Shown here: positions 21,134-34,472 of the stretch, piece by piece | Position numbering within the stretch: position 1 is the first letter of the stretch | How the letters are laid out: every line of letters starts with the position of its first letter | NCBI RefSeq assembly: GCF_024139115.2 | Contig: NC_085139.1 | Location: 18,013,284 to 18,077,283, forward strand | Direction of reading: 5' to 3' | Length of the DNA stretch: 64,000 bases | Source: Armigeres subalbatus | Lineage: Eukaryota; Arthropoda; Insecta; Diptera; Culicidae | Notes under the pieces: generated by a model | Databases searched by the model: none | What the model was told of the DNA's origin: nothing | The model's input: the letters and a program-made list of their open reading frames with translations, nothing else | Translations under genes and position numbers: made by a program

Positions 21134-23829
21134 TACATCAGCGGGAACAACAAAATTAAAATAAACCAAGAAAAATAATCAAACTTCATAGCTTTTCTTT
21201 CAAGTATCAACAGCCGTACACCAATGGGAGAACCAACGTGTTGGTCCGCCCGGAACAGAATGAAGCGTGCGTGCATTATCTACCTTACGTTAGACCAAAT
21301 ATGCCCTAAAAGTGCCATCGCAACCACCGCCACCATTCCGCTCCCGAAGCAACCGCTACCAAAACGCTAAATTGGACCAAAAACACAAAAACGGCTACTG
21401 GAGGAACTTCCGCTGATGATACTAAGAAGGCACAAATCAAACACGAAGGGGGGTGGTGCGTTTAGTGGTGCGCGCGCTGTACCCCAAAGCTAATAATCCA
21501 CTCATCCGGAAAGTTTGCAATAATTTTCTTAAACAATCACCGCGCCGCGCCGGTTCGGTTCAATCATCATAACACTAATAATTGGTGTGTCCCTTTGTCC
21601 TATTTCGAACTCGATTGCTGGCCGCCACTACACCCTTCCCACGCCGAACATTGCGACTATCGTAATTATGGGAGATGATTCCGGCCGGAGGTGGGAGGAA
21701 ATTGGGAACGTTTTAATTTCGCTTGATTCGCGTTTGGAAACTGTGTCACGTGATTGCTCGCTCGGTCGTTCGTTCGTTCGTTCAGTCGCTTGTTTGCTTG
21801 CTATTTTACGCTTGCTGTAGTCGCGAGGATGTCTGATTATTGATTTTTTTGTTACTCATAATAATGATAAAAATGGGAAACGATGTAGAGATGAAAAATG
21901 GTAAATGGAACTGGCTTGTTAGGAAACTAAAATACTTATCAAATGAATATATGTAATTTGAAGGAAGGAAAGGAAAATGAGTCATACGGTCATTCCAACT
22001 CTGCTACACGAGTATAAAAGCTGAACCAGAGTGTGTAATAGATAATACGATATAATTACTATCAACGGTAATGAACAGAAAACAAACAAAAATACTTTAT
22101 GATGCTGCATTATTCATTGGAACCAAGACGTGTGTGTGTGCGGCTTTCCAGTGGCTGACAATTTTGCTCTATTTTCCTACAGCACAAGGCACAATTGCAA
22201 TTGGCAAAAATGTATACGCTCTTGAAAAATTGGAAATTCGCCAAAATAAAATGCAAAAAGTCTGTGAATTGATGTTAATAAGATGTGAAAAAGTAAGCAA
22301 TCATGTTTTTTAAGAAGTGAAAGGAAATCAAATCTTAACACACAATGAAGATAAACGTATTTTTTTTGTTAGATTTTTTTTTTAAATGGACCTAATCTAA
22401 TTTATTTGATTTTTTTCCGAATCTTTTGTTTAATACCAAAAATACAAACACTGATGGAATTTTTCAACTTTGTTTTGGAGGCGTTTCATTTGCTGCAAAT
22501 TGCAATTGGGCTAAGAATTTCATCCTGTCATGAATCTAATTGTCTTTTAACTTTCGATCGCTTGCTCTCGCGCATTCTCTCAGATTGGAAACGTTACTGT
22601 TTTTGTCTTATCCTTAGTGACAGCTCTTGCTTTCAGAACATTTTTATGTTGGTGCAACAATACCATTCAAGTGTGTACAGTGGCCGAAATACAGATGGAA
22701 AAAGGAAGTGGAGAATTCGTTCTTGCACTCTCTCGGAAAAAAGGAACTATATGTAAGTCAAAAGAAAAATATAAAACGGGAAAAAACGTTTCGCTCTCTA
22801 CATAAACGTTATGGCAAACTTGCTATCATATGCACAAAAAAATGGAAGGCAGTCGGGCGAACCCATCCCAACAAACTCGGCAGTATAGCGGTAGCGGTTA
22901 TTCTGCGCTCTGGATATAGATTCGATGCACCTCACACTCAGCCCGCTCGCTTGCACGGGATCGTTGTTTCGCGATTTGCGATTATTTATACACGGGTTTT
23001 GTAGGACCTTCTATATCAGTTTTATCTCACACGCTCATAATTGAATTGGTGTGCCGAAAGATGATATCGGAGCGGACCACGCTGCCGCTTTTCCCGGTTC
23101 TGGTATGCTCTTTTTCTTTTTGTTTGTTTTCCTCGTATCGTTTTTTTTTTGCTTTTTCCTTAAAATGACACCAAAAATAATACACAGAAACAGACCAGAA
23201 CAAAACACACGTAAATTAAATTTTTAAAATGTAAGACAGGGTGACAACCTAAATTAGATTCACTTCCAGTGGTTTTGTTCTATTTTTATCACTGCTGGTT
23301 GCTGCTGCTGCTGCTGTTTCTGCTCCTTTGGGATCGCGGAGAGGAAGATGATGTCGCTTTTTTCACAGAAGTTGAGCCGCATCTGTTTTCTGATACAGCG
23401 TACGGATGGAAATTTCGTTTTTTTAGGGACATAGGTTTACCAAATGTATCTATTCGTCATATTCGAAAGAACGAGAAATCTCAATAGACGTTCCCGACAC
23501 CTGTCAAACTTTTTCTAATCCAATCATTAGTTTAGCCCTATGTTTAGCCTCCCGACGAATCAAGTACTGACAGTGAGTACTGAGGTTATTGTTCAATAAA
23601 AATTTCGACAGCTATTTGAAAATCTGTATTGAAAATCTTTAAGTAACCTTCAAACAATATTTTCCAGCGCTTGCGGAAATCTTCGAGAATATTTGCAAAT
23701 ATTTTTAATTAGTCGTGTGATTTCGCTCCATCCCCTCTACCAATTTTCATCCGGCGATGCCGCCGATGTTAGCGAACCACTCTTTGAGTGCTGCCTGGCT
23801 GCTGATATGCAGTTTTAACTTTAGATTCC
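21134..23829. other. Intron 3, middle part: no gene recognised
   Basis: Intronic sequence of mixed composition. A less AT-rich part at 21200-21800 (ACCACCGCCACC, CGCGCCGCGCC) ends in a TTCG microsatellite (about 21767-21785). CTG repeats occur at 23292-23312. Short frames (21587-21820, 22406-22756, 22627-23004) have no domain I recognise and no splice context supporting an exon. Confidence 0.45.
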
Positions 23830-26800
23830 TAGAGAAATTTGAAAGCATTTCCAGTGGCAAATCACGAGGAAATTTGATTCAGTTTCTTATGACCATTTGA
23901 ATGAATTTCCCTTGAAAACTCGTATAAATTTTCAATGGAACTTCGAATGATTTTCAGGATGAAATTGAAATAAAATAAATGAAAAAATTTAAATGAATTT
24001 CCCGTGGAAATGCAAAAATGTAATTTCTACGAGAAATTTAATCAAATTGATTCAAATTTCAAAGGGAAATTCATTCGAATTTCCAAAGGAAACTCATTCG
24101 AATTTCCAAAGGAAATTCATTCGAATTTCCAAAGGACATTCATTCGAACTTCCAAAGGAAATTCATTCGAAATTTCAAAGGAAATTCATTCGAATTTCCA
24201 CAGAAAATTCATTCGAATTTCCACGGAAAATTCATTCGAAATTTCACGGGAAATTCATTCGATATTCCGATATTTATTCGAATTTCCTCGCGAAATTCAT
24301 TCGAATTTCATGGGAAAATTCATTCGAATTTCACTAGGAAATTCGAATGAATTTCTAGAGGAAACTCGAATGAAATTCTGGAAATTCATTCGGGGAATTC
24401 ATTCGAATTTCCTCGGGAAATTCATTCGAATTTCATCGGGAAATTCATTCGAATTTCCTCGGGAAATTCATTCGAATTTCCTCGGGAAAATCATTCGAAT
24501 TTCCTCGGAAAATTCATTCGAATTTCCTGGGGAAATTTATTCGAATTTCCTCGGAAAATTCATTCGAATTTCCTCGGAAAATTCATTCGAATTTCCTCGG
24601 AAAATTCATTCAAATTTCCTCGGAAAATTCATTCGAATTTCCTCGGGAAATTCATTCGAATCTCCTCTGGAAATTCATTCGAATTTCCTCGGGAAATTCA
24701 TTCGAATTTCCTCGGGAAGTTCATTCGAATTTCCTCGGGCAATAATTTCCTCGGGAAATTTATTCGAATTTCCTCGGGAAATTCATTCGAATTTCCTCGG
24801 GAAACTCATTCGAATTTCCACGGGAAATTCATTCGAATTTCCACGGGAAATTCATTCGAATTTCCACGGGAAATTCATTCGAATTTCCACGGGAAATTCA
24901 TTCGAATTTCCACGGGAAATTCATTCGAATATCCACGGGAAATTCATTCGAATATCCACGGGAAATTCATTCGAATTTCCACGGGAAATTTATTCGAATT
25001 TCCACGGGAAATTCATTCGAATTTCCACGGGAAATTCATTCGAATTTCCACGGGAAATTCATTCGAATTTCCACGGGAAAATCATTCGAATTTCCACAGG
25101 AAATTCATTCGAATTTCCACAGGAAATTCATTCGAATTTCCACAGAAAATTCATTCGAATTTCCACGGGAAATTCATTCGAATTTCCACTGGAAATTCAT
25201 TCGAATGGAAATTCATTCGAATTTCCACAGGAAATTCATTCAATTTCCACGGAAATTCATTCGAATTTCCACGGAAATTCATTCGAATTTCCACGGAAAT
25301 TCATTCGAATTTCCACGGGAAATTCATTCGAATTTCCACGGGAAATTCATTCGAATTTCCACGGGAAATTCATTCGAATTTCCACGGGAAATTCATTCGA
25401 ATTTCCACGGGAAATTCATTCGAATTTCCACGGGAAATTCACTCGAATTTCCACGGGAAATTCATTCGAATTTCCACGGGAAATTCATTCGAATTTCCAC
25501 GGGAAATTCAATTGAATTTCCACATGAAATATATTTCGAATTTCCACGGGAAATTCATTCGAATTTTCACGGGAAATTCATTCGAATTTTCACGGGAAAT
25601 TCATTCGAATTTCTGTGGGGAAATTCATTCGAATTTCGGTGGAGAAATTCATTTGAATTTCGGTGAAGAAATTCATTCGAATTGCGGTGGGGAAATTCAT
25701 TCGAATTTCCGTGAGGAAATTCATTCGAAATTACAAGGGAAATTCATCCAATTTTCCAAGGGAAATTCATTCGAATTACCACGAGAAATTCATTCGAATT
25801 TCCACGGGAAATTCATTCTAATTTCCACGGAAAATTCATTCGAATATCCACGGTAAATTCATTCGAATTTTCACGGGAAATTCATTCGAATATCCACGGG
25901 AAATTCATTCGAATTTCCACGGGAAATTCATTCGAATTTCCACGGGAAATTCATTCGAATTTCCACGGGAAATTCATTCGAATTTCCACGGGAAATTCAT
26001 TCGAATTTCCACGGGAAATTCATTCGAGTTTCCACGGGAAATTCATTCGAATTTCCACGGGAAATTCATTCGAATTTCCACGGGAAATTCATTCGAATTT
26101 CCACGGAAATTCATTCGAATTTCCACGGAAAATCATTCGAATTTCCACGGAAATTCATTCGAATTTCCACGGAAATTCATTCGAATTTCCACGGAAATTC
26201 ATTCAATTTCCACGGAAATTCATTCGAATTTCCACGGAAATTCATTCGAATTTCCACGGAAATTCATTCGAATTTCCACGGGAAATTCATTCGAATTTCC
26301 ACGGAAATTCATTCGAATTTCCACGGAAATTCATCTGAATTTCCACGGAAATTCATTCGAATTTCCACGGAAATTCATTCGAATTTCCACGGAAATTCAT
26401 TCAATTTCCACGGAAATTCATTCGAATTTCCACGGAAATTCATTCGAATTTCCACGGAAATTCATTCGAATTTCCACGGAAATTCATTCGAATTTCCACG
26501 GAAATTCATTCAATTTCCACGGAAATTCATTCGAATTTCCACAGGAAATTCATTCGAATTTCCACGGAAATTCATTCGAATTTCCACGGAAATTCATTCG
26601 AATTTCCACGGAAATTCATTCGAATTTCCACGGGAAATTCATTCGAATTTCCACGGAAATTCATTCGAATTTTCCACGGAAATTCATTCGAATTTCCACG
26701 GAAATTCATTCGAATTTCCACGGGAAATTCATTCGAATTTCCACGGGAAATTCATTCGAATTTCCACGGGAAATTCATTCGAATTTCCACGGGAAATTCA

Positions 26801-29480
26801 TTCGAATTTCCACGGGAAATTCAATTGAATTTCCACATGAAATATATTTCGAATTTCCACGGGAAATTCATTCGAATTTTCACGGGAAATTCATTCGAAT
26901 TTCTGTGGGGAAATTCATTCGAATTTTCACGGGAAATTCATTCGAATTTCTGTGGGGAAATTCATTCGAATTTCGGAGGAGAAATTCATTTGAATTTCGG
27001 TGGAGAAATTCATTCGAATTGCGGTGGGGAAATTCATTCGAATTTCCGTGAGGAAATTCATTCGAATTCACAAGGGAAATTCATCCAATTTTCCAAGGGA
27101 AATTCATTCGAATTACCACGAGAAATTCATTCGAATTTCCACGGGAAATTCATTCTAATTTCCACGGGAAATTCATTCGAATATCCACGGTAAATTCATT
27201 CGAATTTTCACGGGAAATTCATTCGAATATCCACGCGAAATTCATTCGAATATCCAAATGAAATTCATACGAATTTCCACGGGTAATTCAATCGTATTTC
27301 CACGGAAAATTCATTCGAATTTCCACGGAAAATTCATTCGAATTTCCACGCAAAATTCATTCGAACTTCAACGGAAGATTCATTCGAATTTTCACGAGAA
27401 ATTCATTCAATCCATTTTCAACAGAAATTTCATTCCATTTTCCACCGGAAATTTATTCCAATTTCCACCGGAAACTCATTCCAATCTCCATGGAAAATTC
27501 ATTCGGGAAATTCATTTGAATTTCCACGGGAAATTCATTTGAGTTTCCACGGGAAATTCATTTGAATTTCCACGGGAAATTCATTCGAATTTCCACTGGA
27601 AATTCATTCGAATTTCCACGGGAAATTCATTCGAATTTCCACGGGAAATTCATTCGAATTTCCACATGAAATATATTTCGAATTTCCACGGGAAATTCAT
27701 CCGTATTTTCACGGGAAATTCATTCGAATTTCTGTGGGGAAATTCATTCGATTTTCGGTGGAGAAATTCATTCGAATTTCGGTGGGGAAATTCATAAGAA
27801 TTTCCGTGGGGAAATTCATTCGAATTTTCATGGGAAATTCATCCAAATTTCCAAGGGAAATTCATTAGAATTTCCACAAGAAATTCATTCAAATTTCCAC
27901 GAATAATTCATTCTCATTTCCACGGGAAATTCATTCGAATATCCACTGGTAATTCATTCGAATTTACAAGGAAAATTCATTCGAATTTCCAAGGGAAATT
28001 CATTCGAATTTCCACGGGAAATTCATTCGAATTTCCACGGGAAATTCATTCGAATTTCCACGGGAAATTCATTCGAATTTCCACGGGAAATTCATTCGAA
28101 TTTCCACGGGAAATTCATTCGAATTTCTACGGAAATTCATTCGAATTTCCACGGGAAATTCATTCGAATTTCCACGGGAAATCCATTCGAATTTCCACGG
28201 GAAATTCATTCGAATTTCCACGGGAAATTCATTCGAATTTCCACGGGAAATTCATTCGAATTTCCACGGGAAATTCATTCGAATTTCCACGGGAAATTCA
28301 TTCGAATGTCCACGGGAATTTCATTCGAATTTCCACGGAAAATTCATTCAAATTCGAATTTCCACGGGATATTCATTTGAATTTCCACGGGACATTCATT
28401 TATATTTCCACGGGAAATTCATTCGAATTTCAATGGAAAATTCATTCGAATTTTCATGGGAAATTCATTCATTCGATTTAATCTCATTTTCCACCGGAAA
28501 ATCATTCGAATTTTCACGGGAAATTCATTCAAATTTCCACCGCAAATTCATTCCATTTTCAACCGAAAATTCATTCCATTTTCCACCGGAAATTTATTCC
28601 AATTTCCACCGGAAATTCATTCCAATTTCCACCGGAGATTCATTCCAATCTCCATGGAAAATAAATTCGGGAAATTCATTTGAGTTTCCACGGAAAATTC
28701 ATTTGAATTGGGAAATTCATTCGAATTTCCACGGGAAACTCATTCGAATTTCCACGGGAAATTCAATCGAATTTCCACGGGAAATTCAATCGAATTTTCA
28801 CGGGAAATTCAATCGAATTTCCAAGGGAAATTCAATCGAATTTCCAAGGGAAATTCAATCGAATTTCCACGGGAAATATATTTCGAATTTCCACAAGAAA
28901 TTCATTCGAATTTCCACGGGAAGTTCATTCAAATTTCCTCGGGAAATTCATTCGTGTTTCCTCGGGAAATTCATTCGAATTTCCACGGGAAATTCATTCG
29001 AATATCCACGAGAAATTTATTCAAATTTCCACAGCAAATTCATTCCAATTTCCACCGGAATCTCATTCCAATTTCCACCGGAAATTCATTCCAATTTCCA
29101 TGAAAAATTCATTCGAATTTCCACGCAAAATTAATTCGAATTTCCACGGAAAATTCATTCCCATTTCCACGGAAAATTCATTAGAATTTCCACGGAAATT
29201 CATTCAAATTTCCACGGAAATTCATTCGAATTACCATGAGAAATTCATTCGAATTTCAGTGGAAAATTCATTCGATTTCATTCCATTTTCCACCGGAAAT
29301 TCATTCCAATTTCCATGGAAAATTCAGTCGAATTTTCACGGGAAATGCATTAGACTTACCACGGGAAATTCATTGGAATTTCCACGGGAAATTCGTTCGA
29401 ATTTCCATGGGAAATTAATTCGAACTTCGGACGAACAATTTTCTGAGTGTCATGGAAAGTTCGTCTGATTTTTCAAAGCA
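23830..29480. repeat. Satellite B: 23-bp interrupted-palindrome array (GAATTTCC-ACG-GGAAATTC)
   Basis: The core at 24050-29445 is an almost uninterrupted tandem array. The unit is GAATTTCCACGGGAAATTC plus the linker ATTC, 23 bp, in roughly 230 copies. Two dyads occur per unit: GAATTTCC with GGAAATTC across ACG, and GAAATTC with GAATTTC across ATTC. Units before about 24790 mostly carry CTCG in place of CACG, later ones CACG, and 26100-26720 is dominated by a 22-bp form lacking one G (CCACGGAAATTC). The edges (23830-24050 and 29445-29500) are degenerate. The block with CACATGAAATATATTTCG followed by TTCTGTGGGG-type units occurs near 25520, 26835 and 27665, showing larger-scale internal duplication. 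The forward strand has long stop-free runs (for example 24004-25515), read here as a by-product of the unit. It lies in intron 3 of the minus-strand gene. Confidence 0.97.
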
Positions 29481-32092
29481 AATTGGCCCAAATTTCCGTT
29501 AAGATATATATTTACGGGGAAATAATGATACTAGTATTTTCGAGTGCTGAATTTCTTATTGACTCTTAGAATTCTTTAATCTTCTTAATCCCTTGATTTC
29601 ATAATCGTTTAAATTATTTTTAACTCCTGCTAAATATCGGAATACCCAAGCTGTTACAAAACTTAAAAAAAAACTGTCCTTACTATTTTCCAAAAAATTA
29701 CAATGCATAAATTAATGTGATTTTGAATTTAAAACCAATGTCATAACAAGTAGTATATGACGATTGCCTCAAAGAGATTGGATTAATTGTCCTACCGTAA
29801 CTGTCACCCTTCTTTCATCGACAAAACAAGGCGAACAATCGTCACCCAACCAACCGCACCCATACTCACATAAATGTCCCTAAATTAGAGCATAAGGAGG
29901 TGCATTTGAATCCCATCCCATCTTCACATCGTGGTTGCTTCCAGGCAGGCACGTTCCCCTTGTCGTTGACCGGCCCTCTCTACTGCAGAACACGGCAGTG
30001 ACACATCAAGAAGTGGAACCGAAACGCAACGAAAAGGACCTGTTGGGCGGAACGATTAGATAACCTGCATATTAAATTTCCAGCAAACAATAATGAGACA
30101 CTCATTTCCGGCAGGCAGCTGCTACTCCCGCCTTCCCTTCCACCCGCACTTTCACTACCCTTGATCTTTCCCTCGAAGCATATTGCCCTGTGGCACGTTA
30201 CGGAATGTATTGGCCAATGGGAAGCGGGAGCAGAACGGCAGCAGTCAGTCGGTGTGCAGTAGGCTGGTAGTCAATAGAAAATTGCGGCGGCGGCGGCTTT
30301 CCACCACTGTTTGCTTTGTCGCGCGCGCATTTGACAAACATCGACCAACCGACCGACCTGAACGGTTGACGACCGGACAAAAGGAGACGCACACCGCACG
30401 CACACGGTTCGCTAAGCAACCAACCAACCAATCGACCGACCGGCCGGCCTACTATACGATTATGAATACGATCTATCACAAACGAAAGCTGGGTTTAGGT
30501 TAATTCATATTTTGGTTCTGTTTTCCCGTTGATCCCGAACAATTTTGGGAAGTAGCAACAACAACAGCAGCAGTAACAGTAGCAGCAGAATATTATTTGG
30601 GGAGTAAATAGAGTAGTCCAGAGTAGTCATATTTGAGGAAAAACTGTGCTATTCGACCCTAGAATGAATGATTTACATATAATAGGATTTAGAGTAGAGC
30701 AAACCAACTTGATAAAATAATTAAAGTTTTAGTGGATACATTGTTTGCAACTAGTTAATTTTTACTTAATTCAATCTCATCTAAAAAAAATCAAATGTCA
30801 ATTGGCCGAATGTGATGGCTCACTCATAATAAACAACACCATCAGGGCCTAGCAGATGGAGGCGTTGGTGTACGTGGGTGTGTTACCATTAGGCAAATCG
30901 ACGATTAGAAGTCTGTTTTTAAAATCAGAATATTAAATAGATTCTCTTCTACCTACGAAGGCGACTTAAATGTGTCTGATTATGAATTCAGTTACATATG
31001 ACAATTTTTCAAGCAGAAATCGTTGAAGGAAAAAAGAAAACAGACAATCCTCCACATATGGAGCAAATGAAATATTGAAAATCACGAAATAATATGCCAA
31101 TGCCAAAAAATAATTTGTTATCAAATGTATTTTCAATTGTTGCCTCGAGACGTAGACAAAAAGCTCGATTTTGAGCTTTTGCAACAATTGGCCTTTTTTT
31201 CCTATGTAGATGCATCGGAAATTTTTCAGGAAAACGAAAGTACTTTACAAAACATTCCCAAATATGCACATCTTTCATTCTACGGTTCAGCACCACGACT
31301 TTTCCCACTCACTGATTTCGGTTAGGACACCCTAGGGTGGATTCCCATCGTTGGAATCGGGGATTCGGTCTGGGTGTGAATGACTCCCGGGCAACGAATA
31401 ATAACCCATCATCGGAGTCGCTTTCCATCTTCTTTGAAATATTGTAGGGTTCCTAAACAAACAGAAGAAAAAAGCGGCAGAGAATGATAATAATGCCGTG
31501 TTGTCGTGCCTGTGAGATGTGAGTTGTAGCTGATTTTCGATTCGTTCTCGGCTGCTCTCTACGTGTTAGTGTGGATGCTTTTTTTTTATTTTCGGCTGTT
31601 GCAATACAATGCTGCGGTCTACTACTGATGTATGCGTGCACGCGCGGAACCACCCACCGCCACCTTGCGCTCTACAACCATCACCACAAAGGCCACACTC
31701 GCGGTTAATCATCGACTGTTTTAATTAGTAGTGGGATGTATTATCTATCTGATCCGAAAGGGACACTGTGGCATCATCTATCTCGCGTAGAATCCAGGCT
31801 ACGCTTCGCGCGGTGGAATCGTTTAAGAAAATTATCAAACTTTCACGCCTTTAAGTTTTGGATTTTTATCTCTTATGGTACAAGGAGAATTAAACATACG
31901 GATTCTAATGTGAGAAAAAGGACGGAAAACGGAAAAACGAAATACAAAGAATAGAAACCAAAGAACCAAATCAGAACGGTTGATATTGTTGACAAGAAAG
32001 GAAACAAAACGGAACAGAACAGAACAGTAAAGGAAAAATACACTTAAAAGTAGTTGTTATCATTGCTAGAGTAAAATAAAATCGTTGCTTAC
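29481..32092. other. Intron 3, distal part: no gene recognised
   Basis: From 29860 to 30480 the composition is less AT-rich, with unique-looking sequence and short CCAACCAACC / GACCGACC tracts. CAG/CAA triplets occur at 30556-30590. The frame at 30183-30503 is low-complexity and has no recognised domain. Sequence close to coding exon 3 (31700-32090) is A-rich. No further exon is needed, because exons 3 and 4 are already phase-compatible. Confidence 0.45.
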
Positions 32093-32322
32093 AATTGTCG
32101 CTATCTTCATTGGATCGTGTGTACTGATCCGATGACGATAATCGTGAATGCCCGTTCATGTTGGGATGAGCCCCCCGACTATGATCACTTTTTAAATTGC
32201 TATGACTAGGCAATGGAGCTGGATTCAACTGGCCTATATACATATCTTCACACTCACTTTCTTTATACTGAAGTGTGTTTAAATGCTTCTGGTATATTAC
32301 AACGCATCGATGACATCCCTTT
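32093..32322 (-). CDS. Coding exon 3 of the minus-strand gene (CHRC...YQKH block)
   Basis: On the minus strand the acceptor ends GTGCAG, behind a CT-rich tract (TTTCTCTTTTCTCTTTTTACC), and the donor is GTAAGC. The first base completes the Glu codon begun in coding exon 2. The exon then encodes KGCHRCVVIYQKHLNTLQYK and ESECED, followed by about 50 polar residues (MYIGQLNPAPLPSHSNLKSD and an Asn/Ser/His-rich part ending SNEDSDN). It stops one base into a Cys codon. The first third, with three cysteines, looks conserved and structured. The rest is hydrophilic and probably a flexible loop. The exon starts two bases into a codon and leaves one base, matching both neighbours. Confidence 0.85.
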
Positions 32323-33120
32323 CTGCACGTATCCGACGTAAGGTGTGGTAAAAAGAGAAAAGAGAAATATTGGAATATGAAAAATTAGAAAGAACGCAGG
32401 TAAAAAATGGTAATGCTGATGATGGTTAGAACTAGAAAGCGATCGATGCTAATCTTCTTGACTTTTGTTTGCGTCTGAAAAATTAATTTATAGGATGCAG
32501 TAACTGAAAATGAAAGGGACTGATGACTTCCATTGTACAGGGCTGGTAACAGATCAGTTTTGTTTTAATGTAATACCACTAAAGAAACTTTTCCTAATCA
32601 ATCTTGGTCTCATGTCCCACTACACGAACTTAAGTTTATTTTAATTTTTTATCTTTTTATACTTTACACCACAAGTTTTTAAATCGTTTATAATTATGAA
32701 ATATTTTAAAATATCAATAGAAGTATATTTAAATGTCAGTCAAAAGAATTGTTTCAAATAATCTACGAAAACGCATGGATTTGCTTCATCTCACAAACAA
32801 ATTGTTAAAATTATAAATGTTACTATTATAAATAAATTGATGTGAATTTAATAACAACCAAATCATTTTACTCGATTTTTGGAAAAATTCAAAAATATTC
32901 CACAATTTTTTATCTGCGACAAAAAAAACACATTTATGACGCTATTTGCTCTCTACCATTCTCGATTAGGAAGCACCTTTTTCGGAACTATTTTGGTTGC
33001 TACCAGCCCTGACTATGTGAAGTAGAAAAAAAAATAACAGGATTAAGTGTAGAGTTTCAAATAAAATGAGATAGCAATAGAGTCGCTGCAGGCAGAGAAG
33101 GAAAAACGGTCCGTACTTAC
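32323..33120 (-). other. Intron 2 of the minus-strand gene (798 bp)
   Basis: AT-rich spacer between coding exons 2 and 3, bounded by GTAAGT (donor) and GTGCAG (acceptor) on the minus strand. No repeats of note and no frame are seen. It is the only short intron in the visible part of the gene. Confidence 0.8.
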
Positions 33121-33277
33121 TCGTTCACTAATAAAAATTTATCTCCCTCGCTAGCGATACATCTTCCTCTAGTACTTAAAGTTGATCCTTCTATAGTAAT
33201 TTCCTGTTGTACCCCGGATTGAAACCATCGTCCCTCCCATCGTTTTGGAAAAGCGCACCCCGTGCCGCTCTGTAAAG
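33121..33277 (-). CDS. Coding exon 2 of the minus-strand gene (first Cys/Trp domain)
   Basis: On the minus strand the acceptor is TTTCTCAACAG and the donor GTAAGTACG. Two bases complete an Ala codon from exon 1, then the exon encodes LQSGTGCAFPKRWEGRWFQS, GVQQEITIEGSTLSTRGRC and IASEGDKFLLVNE, ending two bases into a codon. CAFPKRWEGRWFQSG and the GDKFLLV block are the parts I associate with the N-terminal domain of the uncharacterised insect family named in the gene entry. An alternative acceptor eight bases further in (TTACAG) would give phase 0, which does not match exon 1; the phase argument favours the stated border. Confidence 0.87.
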
Positions 33278-34367
33278 CTGTTGAGAAACAGATGAAAAAA
33301 AGGGGGGAGATAAAAGAACGATGTTCGGTGTTAGTGACAGAAAAATGCGATGATGTTTTCACTCCACGCTCCAAGGAAGTAGAAAAAAAATGTTCGGTTC
33401 ATTGGCTCACATCCATTGGCATCGCTGGGAAATTTTTCGCTGATGGGGGAAATGTTTTAGAGAATACGTATTTTATGCAGTTTTTAAGCTGTGGGGATCA
33501 ACATATGCAAGCAAGCAATCACCCAAAGAAAAAACTCAAAATTATTTATAACATTAACATTTCAAACATTTCAAGGAAACGGGTGATTTTCTGCTGAAAA
33601 ATCTGTTAACTGACAGCTTTTAGAGAACAACGCAACACGCGTCCGCTTCTTTTTTGGTTTTTAAGTAGTGGAGATCCACACATGCAAGCAAGCAATCTGC
33701 TTCTCATAACCGATAAAAAAAAACTCATTTCAAATATTTCAAAGAAACGAGTGATTTCTGCTAAAAAAATTAAAAAGTCCCCCAGACCAACGATTTTATC
33801 GTTGGATCGTTGCAGGCAATGTTCCATTTGCGCTTCCATACCAACTGCGACAGAATCGCAGTCGTGAAGCAATAAAACGCGTCGCGATTTTTGCGTGTTT
33901 TTGGGGAAACCTTGAAGCACCGAGTAACAGGCGTAACAGTGATGAAATTCTCATTGGCCATGAGCTCAACGCTCGTTTCAAATTCAAGTGTTAACGAGTT
34001 TCATATCCAGAAGCGCGCCCTTCGTATAGTTTCATATTTTACTGACAGCCTTTAGGTTTCCAGAAATTGTTCGTTATTGAATTCAATAAAATGTAAAACA
34101 TGTCTGCTAGGGTTACTGTTTCTGGAGTAAGTCCCATGTACCCAAGTCAATCACAATCGAAAACAAATAGGCTAGATGTACCAGTTGTGGCTATAGCACC
34201 AATTATCGCACTAGTGCTTTATATGCCAAATGGCCAATCAAATCACCGCAAACCAAGTTCATATCGATAAAGCATATTCATATGATACGATAACACCTTT
34301 GATTTCCTCCAAAACAAGCAAAGCATAATTGTAAAAATTGATTTTGCTTAATTTTTGACGTCCTTTG
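33278..34367. other. Intron 1, distal part, with a direct duplication
   Basis: Positions 33480-33600 and 33656-33775 are diverged direct copies about 176 bp apart, sharing ATGCAAGCAAGCAATC, ATTTCAAACATTTCAA-like and GAAACGNGTGATTTCTGCT-like blocks. ACTGACAGCTTTTAG at 33610 recurs as ACTGACAGCCTTTAG near 34052. No coding sequence is recognised. Confidence 0.55.
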
Positions 34368-34472
34368 CACCAGTTGTCGCACTAGTGGTCCCTATTTGGC
34401 CAGTCCCATAAGAAAACAATGGGATTTGCCAAATAAGGAACCAAAATTAAGAATAGTGCCACAACTGGTGCA
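34368..34472. mobile_element. 105-bp hairpin element
   Basis: GCACCAGTTGT at 34368 pairs with ACAACTGGTGC at 34472, and inside, TATTTGGCCAGTCCCAT pairs with ATGGGATTTGCCAAATA, separated by a short A-rich loop. A direct copy of the outer motif (ACCAGTTGTGGCTATAG) lies at 34180. No coding capacity; a small hairpin MITE is the likeliest reading. Confidence 0.6.

Noticed and set aside
24004..25515. 503-codon open frame with FEFPREIHSNFHGKF repeats, considered as a repetitive structural protein
   Set aside because: The frame follows from a 23-bp unit without forward stops. All three forward frames show similar runs, codon use matches the satellite, and the array lies in an intron of a gene on the other strand.
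24050..29445. CRISPR array
   Set aside because: There are no unique spacers between repeats; units are contiguous 22-23-bp copies, and the genome is eukaryotic.
24050..29445. Heat-shock elements (alternating GAA/TTC) in satellite B
   Set aside because: GAA and TTC occur often, but the spacing within the 23-bp unit does not keep the regular 5-bp phasing of true heat-shock elements.
30183..30503. 106-codon plus-strand frame in a less AT-rich stretch
   Set aside because: Low-complexity composition (repeated CCAACC and GACCGACC) with open frames on both strands; no domain recognised.
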